Position numbers and translations under genes: made by a program
Part shown: piece by piece, positions 17,689 through 25,387 of the stretch
Position numbering within the stretch: the first letter of the stretch is position 1
Layout: every line of letters begins with the position of its first letter
The notes under the pieces: generated by a model
What the model was told of the DNA's origin: nothing
What the model saw: only the letters and a program-made list of their open reading frames with translations
The model's database searches: none
Origin: Arthrobacter sp. EM1
GTDB lineage: Bacteria > Actinomycetota > Actinomycetes > Actinomycetales > Micrococcaceae
Direction of reading: 5' to 3'
NCBI RefSeq assembly: GCF_029964055.1
Contig: NZ_CP124836.1
Span: forward strand, 868,001-932,000
Length of the DNA: 64,000 bases

Positions 17689-18582
17689 ATGAGCGGACGT
17701 CACAGCGGCGGGACAACCGGGGCGCCGCGCATTTTAGCGCTGCCCAAGACCTTGAAACTAATCTTCAAGCTGGCTCCGCGGCAGCTCAACGACGAGATTG
17801 CCCTGGCTAAAGTCGAGATCAAGCGCAAAGGCATCCAAGTCGGCGTTGCCGCCGCCGTTCTCGCCGTCGCCCTTATATTCGTCGCCTTCCTCGTCATTGG
17901 CCTTATTGTCGCCGCCATCATGGGTCTCGCCACGATTATGCCGGCCTGGCTCGCCGCCCTGCTGGTTTGCGCCGTCTTCCTGCTGATTGCCGCGATAGCC
18001 GGCCTGGTAGGTGTCAACAAATTCAAAAAGGCCATGCCGCTGGTCCCGGCCGACACCATCCGCGGCCTCAAGTACGACCTTGGCATCGCCAAGGAGGGCT
18101 CCGCTTTCGATGCTGCCCTGCTGGATCCTTCGTCCGCTCAGTTCAAGGCCGCGAAGGCCGCGAAGGCTGAGGCCGCAGCCAAGGCCAAAGCTGAGAAGGA
18201 AGCGAAGAAAGCCGCCGAGCCCGACTTCGGTCCGCCGCCCACGGAATCGGAACTGCGACGCCGGCTGGGCCAGCGCCGGGCCCATCTCACCGGGGTCCGT
18301 GATGAACTCAATGCTGAACTCGACGTCAAGCCCCAGGCGCAGGCCCTGCTGACCGCGGCGCAGGCGAAGCTGCAGAACGGCAAGGAACAGCTCGGCGGCA
18401 AGGTCGCAGGGTTCCGCTCCGCCGTCGGGCACATTCCGGCACGCAGTGCGGTGCCGGATGGCAGCCCGACCGGAGCGGCGGGTATGGCAGCCGACTTGGG
18501 ACAGCGGTGGAAACCGCTCGTCGCGTTGGCCGCCTCGGCCGCTGCGATGGTATTCCTGCTGCGCAAACTACTCAAAGGTTAG
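17689..18582 (+). CDS. Holin-X (phage holin superfamily III-like) protein fused to a DUF3618-like domain
   Basis: 297 aa, ATG after a GAGGCAGGA ribosome site. The first part (about 1-130) matches the actinobacterial Holin-X family (PF07332): an amphipathic region RQLNDEIALAKVEIKRKG and two membrane helices (about 50-80 and 84-108). A basic Ala/Lys-rich stretch follows, then TESELRRRLGQRRAHLTGVRDELNAELDVK, which resembles DUF3618, and a C-terminal membrane helix ending FLLRKLLKG. In other actinobacteria these two domains are usually separate neighbouring genes. Despite the name these are housekeeping membrane proteins, not lysis proteins; the function is unknown. It is not next to any phage gene. 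Confidence 0.78.
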   Translation: MSGRHSGGTTGAPRILALPKTLKLIFKLAPRQLNDEIALAKVEIKRKGIQVGVAAAVLAVALIFVAFLVIGLIVAAIMGLATIMPAWLAALLVCAVFLLIAAIAGLVGVNKFKKAMPLVPADTIRGLKYDLGIAKEGSAFDAALLDPSSAQFKAAKAAKAEAAAKAKAEKEAKKAAEPDFGPPPTESELRRRLGQRRAHLTGVRDELNAELDVKPQAQALLTAAQAKLQNGKEQLGGKVAGFRSAVGHIPARSAVPDGSPTGAAGMAADLGQRWKPLVALAASAAAMVFLLRKLLKG

Positions 18583-18637
18583 GCAGAACGCTGAACTGCA
18601 ACGTCCGCACGTTGCCGGCCAGGGAAAGGGGGATCCG

Positions 18638-19273
18638 ATGAGGTTCATCGGCGCTGGAGCCCGGCCTGGTCAGCCCCAGACTCACCACGACAGGGTCTTC
18701 ACCATCCCCAACGTGTTGACAGTGGTACGGTTCCTTGGCGTCCCGCTGTTCATCTGGCTCGTCCTCGGGGCGCAGGAGTATGGCTTTGCTGCCCTCGTCC
18801 TGGCGGTCATGGGCAGCACCGACTGGGTGGACGGCTACGTTGCCCGCCGCTACGACCAGATGTCCCATCTGGGGCGGGTTATGGATCCCATCGCGGACCG
18901 GCTGGCGCTGATTGCCGTTGCCGTGACGCTCGTGATCGCCGGCGTTGTGCAATGGTGGTACCTCGCGGCCCTCCTTATCCCGGACGGCGTCCTGCTGACC
19001 TTGTCGCTGTACTACTTCCACAGCCACCCTGACCTGCCCGTCAGCCGGATCGGCAAGGTCCGGACTGCCCTGCTGCTGCTTGGAACACCGCTGCTTGTGC
19101 TCGCGAAGCTCCCTGTTCCGGGCGCCGGCATCTACCTCGTCGCAGCCTGGATCTGCCTCGGGCTGGGCCTCGTGGGTCACTGGATCGCCGCCTACAACTA
19201 TTTCTGGGCCATCATCCGCAAGGGGACCGCAGTCAAGGACCACACACCCGACGTCGACGGCGGCACCCCCTAA
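18638..19273 (+). CDS. CDP-alcohol phosphatidyltransferase
   Basis: 211 aa from ATG at 18638, which has an AAAGGGGG ribosome site; the open frame above it overlaps the Holin-X gene and is not coding. The family motif D-x2-D-G-x2-A-R-x8-G-x3-D-x3-D is intact as DWVDGYVARRYDQMSHLGRV followed by MDPIADR. Several membrane helices surround it. The enzyme transfers a phosphatidyl group from CDP-diacylglycerol to an alcohol, for example glycerol 3-phosphate (PgsA-like) or inositol. Which alcohol is used is not certain. The stop overlaps the next start by one base. Confidence 0.88.
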   Translation: MRFIGAGARPGQPQTHHDRVFTIPNVLTVVRFLGVPLFIWLVLGAQEYGFAALVLAVMGSTDWVDGYVARRYDQMSHLGRVMDPIADRLALIAVAVTLVIAGVVQWWYLAALLIPDGVLLTLSLYYFHSHPDLPVSRIGKVRTALLLLGTPLLVLAKLPVPGAGIYLVAAWICLGLGLVGHWIAAYNYFWAIIRKGTAVKDHTPDVDGGTP

Positions 19274-20178
19274 TGGTGTGGTTCGCTGTCCTGCTGGCCG
19301 TTCTCGGTGCGTTTTGCCTCGCCATCGGCGCCCAGCGCCAGGGCAGCGCCGTCAAGGCGGACACCGGGGGACTGGCCCTGAGCAGTCATGGCCTGCTCAG
19401 GCTGCTCCGCAGCCGGCGCTGGGTGTTTGGCCTGCTGCTGCTGACCGTGGGCATGGCGATGAACGCCGTCGCACTGGTCATGGCGCCGCTGACCGTGGTC
19501 CAGCCGATCGGGGCGATTGCCCTGGTCATCACCACCATCGTCAACGCCAAGGACCAGGGGTTGAGCATCAACCGGGCCACTGTGGTGGCCATCTCCGCCT
19601 GCGTCACGGGCTCGGCAATGTTTGTGCTCCTGGCCGTCAACGTGACCCAGGAGAACCACCAGGTCAGTTCCTCCGATGAGCTAACCATTGTGCTCCTGCT
19701 CGCCTTGGGGGTTGGTGTGTTCGGGACACTGACCGTGATGTTTAAACACCGGATGAGCGCCTTCGTCTACATCCTCGGCGCCGGTATCCTGTTTGGCTTT
19801 GTTGCCGTCTTGACCCGCATCATCGGCAGGCACCTCCTGGACCCGAACGGGCTCGTTCTGCTGAACGTGCCGTGGTACTCGGTGGTCGCCATCGCGGCTG
19901 CCGGCGGACTGGGCTCCTGGTTCGTCCAGAACGCGTACTCCGGCGGTCCGCCGGACCTCGTGATTGCCGGGCTGACTGTGATAGACCCGATCGTTGGCAT
20001 CGCGATCGGGATCACGATCCTGGGTGAGCTGCGCGCCGACGTGCATGCCGTGACTGCGATGGCGATGGGCGTGGCCGGTTCGCTTGCTATCGTGGGAGTG
20101 ATCGCCTTGTCCAGGCACCATCCCGAAGTCACCAAGCGCAAGAGGGAAGCGCGGAAGGCCGAAGGGCGCGTGTCCTAG
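19273..20178 (+). CDS. DMT family membrane transporter
   Basis: 301 aa, with about nine to ten hydrophobic helices in two EamA/NIPA-like halves: LLLLTVGMAMNAVALVMAPLTVVQPIGAIALVI in the first and a matching LGSWFVQNAYSGGPPDLVIAGLTVIDPIVGIAIGI in the second. The TVVQP/TVIDP pair is typical of actinobacterial DMT proteins distantly related to NIPA magnesium transporters. The substrate is unknown. It starts inside the stop of the phosphatidyltransferase gene (TAATG), so the two are coupled. The C-terminus is basic and cytoplasmic. Confidence 0.82.
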   Translation: MVWFAVLLAVLGAFCLAIGAQRQGSAVKADTGGLALSSHGLLRLLRSRRWVFGLLLLTVGMAMNAVALVMAPLTVVQPIGAIALVITTIVNAKDQGLSINRATVVAISACVTGSAMFVLLAVNVTQENHQVSSSDELTIVLLLALGVGVFGTLTVMFKHRMSAFVYILGAGILFGFVAVLTRIIGRHLLDPNGLVLLNVPWYSVVAIAAAGGLGSWFVQNAYSGGPPDLVIAGLTVIDPIVGIAIGITILGELRADVHAVTAMAMGVAGSLAIVGVIALSRHHPEVTKRKREARKAEGRVS

Positions 20179-20282
20179 GACATCAACCAGAACTCAGCAG
20201 CAGGCCAGGTACGCCTCTGCCGTTGGCCAGCCGGCCACCACCAACCCAGCTGCCCTCACCGTGACCACCAGGAGCTCTCCAC

Positions 20283-21500
20283 GTGACCATGCCTGACAAC
20301 CAGCACCCGCTGACCATCCTGATTGCCGCGGACACCTATCCGCCCCACGTCAATGGCGCTGCCATGTTCGGCTACCGCCTGGCCAAGGGAATGAAGGCGC
20401 GCGGTCACGACGTTCACGTCCTCGCCTGCCGCCCGGACACAGGCGGGAGTTACTCCGAATTCTGCGAGGAGGGTACGGTCCACCGGATCCGCTCGCACTC
20501 AGTGCCCACGCACGAATACTTCCGGATCACGTTCCCCTGGGAAATCAAAAAGGAAATCAGCCTGCTGTTCGACCGGATCAAGCCGGATGTGGTGCACATC
20601 CAAAGCCACTACATGATCGGCGAACATGTGCTCTACGAGGCACTCAAGCGCGGCATCCGGGTTGTGGCGACCAACCACTTTATGCCCGAGAACCTGAACC
20701 CGTTCCTGCCGTTCCCGCAGTGGTTCAAGAACATTGTGGGGCGCATTTCCTGGAAGGACATGGGGAAGGTCATGGGCCAGGCCGACGTCGTCACCACCCC
20801 GACCCCGTTGGCCGCCCAGGCAATGCACGAGCACGCCTTCCTGCGCAAGGTGCTGCCGCTTTCCAACGGCATCGACTCCGCCGCCTACGAACTCAAACCC
20901 GGCGAGGAGCTGGTGCGCCACGCCAGCCCCACAGCACTGTTCGTGGGCCGGCTGGCCGAGGAAAAGCACATAGACGTCCTCATCGATGCTGTTGCGAAGA
21001 CACCCAAGGAGCTTGACGTTCACCTCGAGATTGTCGGCGGCGGCGAAGTGCGCCCGGCCCTCGAGGCACAGGTTGCGCGGTTGGGCCTGCAGGACCGGGT
21101 GAAGTTCCTCGGGCTGGCCAGTGACGCCGATCTCCGCAAGGCCTACCAGGCCGCTGATCTGTTCTGTATGCCCGGCACCGCCGAACTGCAGTCCCTCGTG
21201 ACGCTGGAAGCGATGTCGGCCTCCACCCCGGTCCTGCTGGCCGACGCCATGGCGTTGCCGCACCTGGTGCACGACGGCGAGAACGGCTACCTGTTTACAC
21301 CCAATGACAGTGACGACCTGGCAGCCAAGATGGTCCGGGTATTGTCGCTGCCCGCGGACGAGCTGGCGGCGATGGGCAAGGCGAGCCGGGGAATGGTGGA
21401 AAGCCACAGCCTCGAACGCACCCTCCGGTGCTTCGAGGACCTTTACCGCGGCGCGAGTACGACGACCTCGTTGTCTGACCCGGGACACTACTATTGCTAG
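20283..21500 (+). CDS. glycosyltransferase, GT4 type
   Basis: 405 aa; GTG at 20283 is preferred because AGGAG lies nine bases before it, though an ATG two codons later is possible. GT-B fold: N-terminal acceptor domain starting ILIAADTYPPHVNGAAMFGYRLAKG with DVVHIQSHYMIGE; C-terminal donor domain with ALFVGRLAEEKHIDVLIDA, LEIVGGGEVRP, DLFCMPGTAELQSLVTLEAM (the E-x7-E-type motif) and a final DLYRG. Family members transfer mannose, glucose or similar sugars to lipids such as phosphatidylinositol or diacylglycerol. The nearby phosphatidyltransferase makes a glycolipid role plausible but unproven. Confidence 0.9.
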   Translation: MTMPDNQHPLTILIAADTYPPHVNGAAMFGYRLAKGMKARGHDVHVLACRPDTGGSYSEFCEEGTVHRIRSHSVPTHEYFRITFPWEIKKEISLLFDRIKPDVVHIQSHYMIGEHVLYEALKRGIRVVATNHFMPENLNPFLPFPQWFKNIVGRISWKDMGKVMGQADVVTTPTPLAAQAMHEHAFLRKVLPLSNGIDSAAYELKPGEELVRHASPTALFVGRLAEEKHIDVLIDAVAKTPKELDVHLEIVGGGEVRPALEAQVARLGLQDRVKFLGLASDADLRKAYQAADLFCMPGTAELQSLVTLEAMSASTPVLLADAMALPHLVHDGENGYLFTPNDSDDLAAKMVRVLSLPADELAAMGKASRGMVESHSLERTLRCFEDLYRGASTTTSLSDPGHYYC

Positions 21501-21557
21501 AGTGATTTTGCCCGGAAAGCGAACGGCCCTCAGGCCGGAAACGTTTTCCTGGCCCAC

Positions 21558-21631
21558 GGGGCTATAGCTCAGCTGGTTAGAGCGCGGGACTCATAATCCT
21601 AAGGTCCTCGGTTCAAGTCCGAGTAGCCCTA
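21558..21631 (+). tRNA. tRNA with CAT anticodon (Met, or Ile2 if modified to lysidine)
   Basis: 74 nt cloverleaf: acceptor GGGGCTA/TAGCCCT (first pair G-U), D-arm TAGCTCAGCTGGTTAGAGCG, anticodon loop CTCATAA, T-arm CTCGGTTCAAGTCCGAG, discriminator A. The anticodon stem has a C-A mismatch and a G-U pair at its top. The D-loop and the lack of the initiator GGG/CCC anticodon stem make it an elongator-type CAT tRNA. Sequence alone does not separate Met from AUA-reading Ile2. Confidence 0.9.
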
Positions 21632-21665
21632 CCTTTAAGCGGGACCCTGCCGGGCCCGCATCCAC

Positions 21666-21711
21666 GGGAGCCGTGGCCGGCGTGACAGCGCCAGCCACGG
21701 CTCCCGTTTTT
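21666..21711 (+). terminator. rho-independent terminator after the CAT tRNA
   Basis: A perfect 12-bp stem GGGAGCCGTGGC/GCCACGGCTCCC with an inner GGCG/CGCC pairing, followed by GTTTTTG. It is placed about 35 bp after the tRNA. Confidence 0.9.
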
Positions 21712-21875
21712 GCCCGGCTACTGTTTTTTGGCCGGCCCCCGGGGATTGCCCGCTTCCGCGCGGCTTCTTTTTGCCTGGCGCCGTCGCCGGCAGCTTGTTA
21801 CGGAATCAAAATATGGCCTTTCCTGCACTGGGCTATGGCCTGCGTCACTTGCGGTGCTCCCGAGTGGTGCGGTAA

Positions 21876-21891
21876 GTTACTCGTGAGTAAC
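21876..21891. promoter_or_regulatory. GTTACTC-GT-GAGTAAC operator before the acyl-CoA dehydrogenase
   Basis: Perfect 7-bp arms with a 2-bp centre, 61 bp before the start codon at 21953. It matches GTTA-N8-TAAC, like the two sites between the TetR gene and the leucine operon. A TTGCGG (21849-21854) with 18-bp spacing to TAAGTT (21873-21878) could be the promoter, so a bound repressor would cover its -10 region. Control by the TetR at 41333-41989 is inference. Confidence 0.6.
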
Positions 21892-21952
21892 ATCCTGCCG
21901 GCGCAACGCCCGCGTCATCCTGGCCGCTGCTGATCCCACGTGAAGGAACACC

Positions 21953-23143
21953 ATGTCCAAAGCTGACATCGACATCAACAACCTCCCCTACGCCGACGGC
22001 GACTTCTTTGCGTTCGAGCAGCTGCTCAGCGGCAAGGAGCGGGACCGGCTCGCGGAGGTCCGGGAGTTCCTGGCCCGCGAAGTCAAACCGATCGCCGTTG
22101 ACTGCTGGAACCGCGGGGAATTCCCGATGGACCTGATTCCCAAGCTTGCCGAGATTGATCTGGTCAGCCCGGTCCGGCGGCAGGGGTACTCCAACCTCTT
22201 CGCGGGAATTATGCACGCCGAGGCAACCCGCGCTGACACCTCCATTGCCACGTTTATGGGCGTCCATGACGGACTCTTTACCGGCTCCATTGAGGCGCTG
22301 GCCTCACAGGAGCAGCAGGACGCGTGGCTACCGGACATCTACTCGCTCAAAAAGATCGGCGCTTTTGGCCTCACCGAGCCCCTCGGCGGATCCGATGTTG
22401 CCGGCGGCACAAGAACGACTGCACGCCGGGAGGGAGACAGCTGGATACTAAACGGAGCAAAGCGTTGGATCGGCAACGCCACGTTCTCGGACTGGGTGGT
22501 CATCTACGCCCGGGACCTTGCCGACAACCAGGTGAAAGGTTTCCTGGTGGACACTAAAACTGAGGGCTACCGCGCCACCAAGATCGAGAACAAGATCTCG
22601 CTGCGCACTGTCCAGAACGCCGACATCACCCTTGAGAACGTAGTGGTGCCGGAATTCTTCAAGCTCGCGAACGCCAACAGCTTCCGCGACACGAACAAGG
22701 TCCTCAAGGTCACCCGCCTTGCCGTTGCCTGGCAGGCAGTGGGCCAGCAGCTTGCGGCCTTCGACGTGGCGCGCCGTTACGCTGTGGAACGCAGCCAGTT
22801 CGGGCGTCCGATCGCTTCCTTCCAGCTGGTGCAGCACCAGCTTGTGCAGATTCTCGGCAACGCCGTCAGCTCGATGGGTATGATGGTCCGCCTCTCCCAG
22901 CTGGAGGACCTGGGCCAGGCCAAGGACGAGCAGTCTGCCCTGGCCAAGGCATTCACCACCGCACGCATGCGTGAGAGTGTGGCGTTGGGCCGTGGCGTTC
23001 TCGGCGGCAACGGGATTGTGACCGACTATGAGATGGCCAAGGTCTTCTCCGATGCCGAGGCCATCTATTCCTACGAGGGCACCCACGAGATCAACACCCT
23101 CGTCACCGGCCGAGCGATCACGGGCATCTCCGCGATCGTCTAG
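21953..23143 (+). CDS. acyl-CoA dehydrogenase, glutaryl-CoA dehydrogenase-like
   Basis: 396 aa FAD enzyme that oxidises acyl-CoA at C2-C3. Domains: N-terminal helical part, middle beta domain with FGLTEPLGGSDVAGGTRTTA and WILNGAKRWIGNA, and C-terminal domain with RSQFGRPIASFQLVQ, RGVLGGNGIVTDYEMAKV and YSYEGTHEINTLVTGRAITG, in which the Glu of YEGT is the expected catalytic base. The last segment and the overall layout resemble glutaryl-CoA dehydrogenases more than medium-chain ones. It is monocistronic, with a palindromic operator and a probable promoter upstream. Glutaryl-CoA is the best guess for substrate; a short branched acyl-CoA is possible. Confidence 0.85.
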   Translation: MSKADIDINNLPYADGDFFAFEQLLSGKERDRLAEVREFLAREVKPIAVDCWNRGEFPMDLIPKLAEIDLVSPVRRQGYSNLFAGIMHAEATRADTSIATFMGVHDGLFTGSIEALASQEQQDAWLPDIYSLKKIGAFGLTEPLGGSDVAGGTRTTARREGDSWILNGAKRWIGNATFSDWVVIYARDLADNQVKGFLVDTKTEGYRATKIENKISLRTVQNADITLENVVVPEFFKLANANSFRDTNKVLKVTRLAVAWQAVGQQLAAFDVARRYAVERSQFGRPIASFQLVQHQLVQILGNAVSSMGMMVRLSQLEDLGQAKDEQSALAKAFTTARMRESVALGRGVLGGNGIVTDYEMAKVFSDAEAIYSYEGTHEINTLVTGRAITGISAIV

Positions 23144-23252
23144 CCAGCGCGCGAAGCCACCTGCGCCAAGCTCGTCGATGCACGCGTGCTGCCCCGGCGG
23201 CCGCATCCCCTTCCGGCGGCCGCATCCCGTCCGGCGGTTGCAGGCTTGACCC

Positions 23253-23828
23253 TTATCCGGGGGTGGGGTCCAACGGGGGGAGTAGGACTGAAGGCCGCAG
23301 GTCGGTCACGAAGGCCAGTGGATTAAGATAGCTATCGGCGCGTCGGACTCCCCAATGGATGCACGGTCCCGGTGTGCAGTGGCCTGGCTGGATCCAGCCC
23401 AGGACAGCCCCCTCCGCGACGGCGGCACCATCCTTCAAATCGCTGCGCACCGCCTCGAAGCTGCTTCTGATCCCGTTGCCGTGATCCACGGTGATCACCG
23501 GACGATCCACAACGATGCCGACAAAGCTCACCCGGCCGGCGGCTGGCGAGGTGACCGGGGCGCCCGCGTCCGTAGCCTGGAGATCCACCCCGCGGTGGCC
23601 GCCCAGCCACGGCTTCGCCGGCGGATCAAAGCCGCGCAGGACGGCAGGGGCGGGGTGCAGCGGCCAGCTCCACCCGGTGGCCACCCCGGGGCCGCCGCCG
23701 CTTGGGCCGCCGCCGCTTGGGCCGCCGCCGGCAGGACCGCCGGCGGGACCCGGGACGGCGGCGGCCGCCGCGGGGGAGATGGCCAACACAACGGCGATCA
23801 GGGCCGCACGATGCATCCGACGTTTCAT
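23253..23828 (-). CDS. M23 family metallopeptidase, secreted
   Basis: 191 aa from ATG at 23828 (an earlier GTG would add seven residues). N-terminal KRRMHRAALIAVVLAISPAAAAA is a clear signal peptide, followed by a Gly/Pro-rich repeat linker (GPSGGGPSGGG). The peptidase core shows HRGVDLQATDAGAPV with the first zinc ligands, VTSPAAGRVSFVG, VITVDHGNG and the final CIHWGVRR with the HxG-type motif. M23 enzymes cleave peptidoglycan cross-links (LytM-like). It is convergent with the acyl-CoA dehydrogenase gene. Confidence 0.88.
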   Translation of the reverse strand: MKRRMHRAALIAVVLAISPAAAAAVPGPAGGPAGGGPSGGGPSGGGPGVATGWSWPLHPAPAVLRGFDPPAKPWLGGHRGVDLQATDAGAPVTSPAAGRVSFVGIVVDRPVITVDHGNGIRSSFEAVRSDLKDGAAVAEGAVLGWIQPGHCTPGPCIHWGVRRADSYLNPLAFVTDLRPSVLLPPLDPTPG

Positions 23829-24354
23829 GTTCCAAGCCTGCAACCGCACCCGGACCGAAGGAAGCGCTGCCGGGTGTTATGTGGATAGCGCAGCCGGGGC
23901 TCCCGTACGGCGGCTCCACGGCCGCGGCGACCTCAAATCCGCAAGCCGCCGGCCACCAGGCGTAGGGCCCGGGCGGTAGGTTTCGGGCTCGCACGCAGCC
24001 CCTTCAGGTGCGGGGAAGCCGTCCGGTTTTACACCGTCCCTGTAGTACACTTGGTGGAGCAGTTTGCTGTGCCCTCACGCTTGAACAAGGTACTTGTCCA
24101 AGCCGGCACGCCTCATTCAGGGGTGCGGGGAAGCAGCGCTGACTACGCGTATCCAGCCCGGCTTATTGGAAGCTTAAACCCTTCAGATGAGCTGGACTGC
24201 GCCTCTTTCGGTCCGGGCCAGTGGTTCGGAGAAGAAGCGCAGTGGATGCCAGGAGCACTGCCCGCCTGGGTGTTGCTAATCAACCGTCAACTAGTGGCAG
24301 GGTAAGAGATCCCATGGGCTCTCTCATGAATGACCTGCCGGAAGGAGCGCCGGC
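23829..24354. other. 526-bp region upstream of rpsB, likely promoter and structured leader
   Basis: No credible gene is seen. It contains TACACT at 24046 as a possible -10 (no convincing -35), a 10-bp stem CTTGAACAAG/CTTGTCCAAG with a 3-nt loop (24080-24102), and a near-identical segment TTCAGGTGCGGGGAAGC at 24003 repeated as TTCAGGGGTGCGGGGAAGC at 24116. The long leader suits the known autoregulation of rpsB by S2, but the fold here was not matched to a known RNA family. Confidence 0.45.
24080..24102 (+). promoter_or_regulatory. hairpin in the rpsB leader
   Basis: CTTGAACAAG and CTTGTCCAAG pair over 9 of 10 positions around a GTA loop. It is located about 250 bp before the rpsB start and downstream of the possible -10 element, so it would be in the transcript. 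Confidence 0.45.
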
Positions 24355-25254
24355 ATGCCCGTCGTAACTATGCGCCAGCTGCTTGACAGCGGCGTCCACT
24401 TTGGACACCAGACCCGCCGTTGGAACCCGAAGATGAAGCGTTTCATCTTCACAGAGCGCAACGGCATCTACATCATTGACCTGCAGCAGTCGCTGTCCTA
24501 CATCGACCGTGCCTTTGAGTTCGTGAAGGCCACCGTTGCACACGGCGGCACCGTTCTCTTCGTCGGCACCAAGAAGCAGGCGCAGGAATCCATCGCCGAG
24601 CAGGCCACCCGCGTGGGCCAGCCGTACGTGAACCAGCGTTGGCTTGGCGGTATGCTGACCAACTTCCAGACCGTCTCCAAGCGCATCCAGCGCATGAAGG
24701 AACTGGAAGAGATCGACTTCGACGACGTCGCCGGTTCCGCTTACACCAAGAAGGAACTGCTGCTCCTTCGCCGCGAACTCACCAAGCTGAACACCAACCT
24801 CGGTGGTATCCGCAACCTGACCAAGGCGCCCTCCGCGCTGTGGATCGTTGACACTAAGAAGGAACACCTTGCTGTCGACGAGGCCAAGAAGCTGAACATC
24901 CCGGTTGTTGCGATCCTGGACACCAACTGCGATCCCGACGAAGTCGACTTCCCGATCCCGGGTAACGACGACGCCATCCGCTCCGTGAACCTGCTGACCC
25001 GCGTTGTTGCCGACGCCGTTGCTGAAGGCCTCATCGCCCGCAACCAGCGCGCCACCGGCACCACGGAAGCTCCGGAAGAGCCGCTCGCCGAGTGGGAGCG
25101 CGAGCTCCTCGAAGGCAACAAGGCCGAAGCTGCTGCTGCTGAAGAGGCACCGGTTGCCGAAGCTGCTGCTGCTGAAGAGGCACCGGTTGCCGAAGCTGCT
25201 GCTGCTGAAGAGGCACCGGTTGCCGAAGCTGCTGCGGCCGACGAAGCCAAGTAG
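24355..25254 (+). CDS. rpsB: 30S ribosomal protein S2
   Basis: 299 aa, ATG after GGAAGGAG. The first 230 residues are standard S2: [55 protein letters not shown] and [18 protein letters not shown]. The C-terminus after residue about 255 is an acidic Ala/Glu/Pro tail made of three repeats of the 11-residue unit [11 protein letters not shown] plus a partial fourth, which goes beyond the usual S2 length of about 260. It belongs to the small subunit body. It is followed by tsf, as in most bacteria. Confidence 0.97.
   Translation: MPVVTMRQLLDSGVHFGHQTRRWNPKMKRFIFTERNGIYIIDLQQSLSYIDRAFEFVKATVAHGGTVLFVGTKKQAQESIAEQATRVGQPYVNQRWLGGMLTNFQTVSKRIQRMKELEEIDFDDVAGSAYTKKELLLLRRELTKLNTNLGGIRNLTKAPSALWIVDTKKEHLAVDEAKKLNIPVVAILDTNCDPDEVDFPIPGNDDAIRSVNLLTRVVADAVAEGLIARNQRATGTTEAPEEPLAEWERELLEGNKAEAAAAEEAPVAEAAAAEEAPVAEAAAAEEAPVAEAAAADEAK
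25123..25239 (+). repeat. 33-bp tandem repeat inside rpsB
   Basis: Three exact head-to-tail copies of a 33-bp unit (beginning GCCGAAGCTGCTGCTGCTGA) at 25123, 25156 and 25189, then a degenerate partial copy. It is in frame and encodes [11 protein letters not shown]. The near-perfect identity at DNA level points to recent expansion by slippage or unequal recombination. Confidence 0.9.
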
Positions 25255-25307
25255 TCAGACAAATAAATTCGGATCTCCCCGCCCGCTCTCCGCAGCGCAG
25301 GGGAACT

Positions 25308-25346
25308 GACAGGATGGTGGCTCACCTGGTGAGCTGCCGTCCTGTC
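25308..25346 (+). other. stem-loop between rpsB and tsf
   Basis: GACAGGA...TCCTGTC with an inner GCTCAC/GTGAGC stem around CTG. It is a strong hairpin but has no following T run, so it is more likely an attenuator or mRNA-processing/stability element that sets the S2:EF-Ts ratio than a full terminator. Confidence 0.6.
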
Positions 25347-25387
25347 GGTCCGTACACCACCCATAATTTCTAGACAGAGGGGTTCAC

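Noticed and set aside
17689..18582. Phage lysis holin or prophage.
   Set aside because: Holin-X proteins are chromosomal in actinobacteria, and no phage gene, integrase or attachment site lies nearby.
23702..23740. Possible variable repeat or CRISPR-like array in the Gly/Pro-coding stretch.
   Set aside because: These are short in-frame GGX codon repeats of the M23 peptidase linker, without spacers.
24051..24305. Open frame of 84 codons in the rpsB leader.
   Set aside because: No ribosome site, no recognisable protein and an unlikely amino-acid composition; it overlaps a hairpin and a repeated segment, so it is better read as leader RNA.
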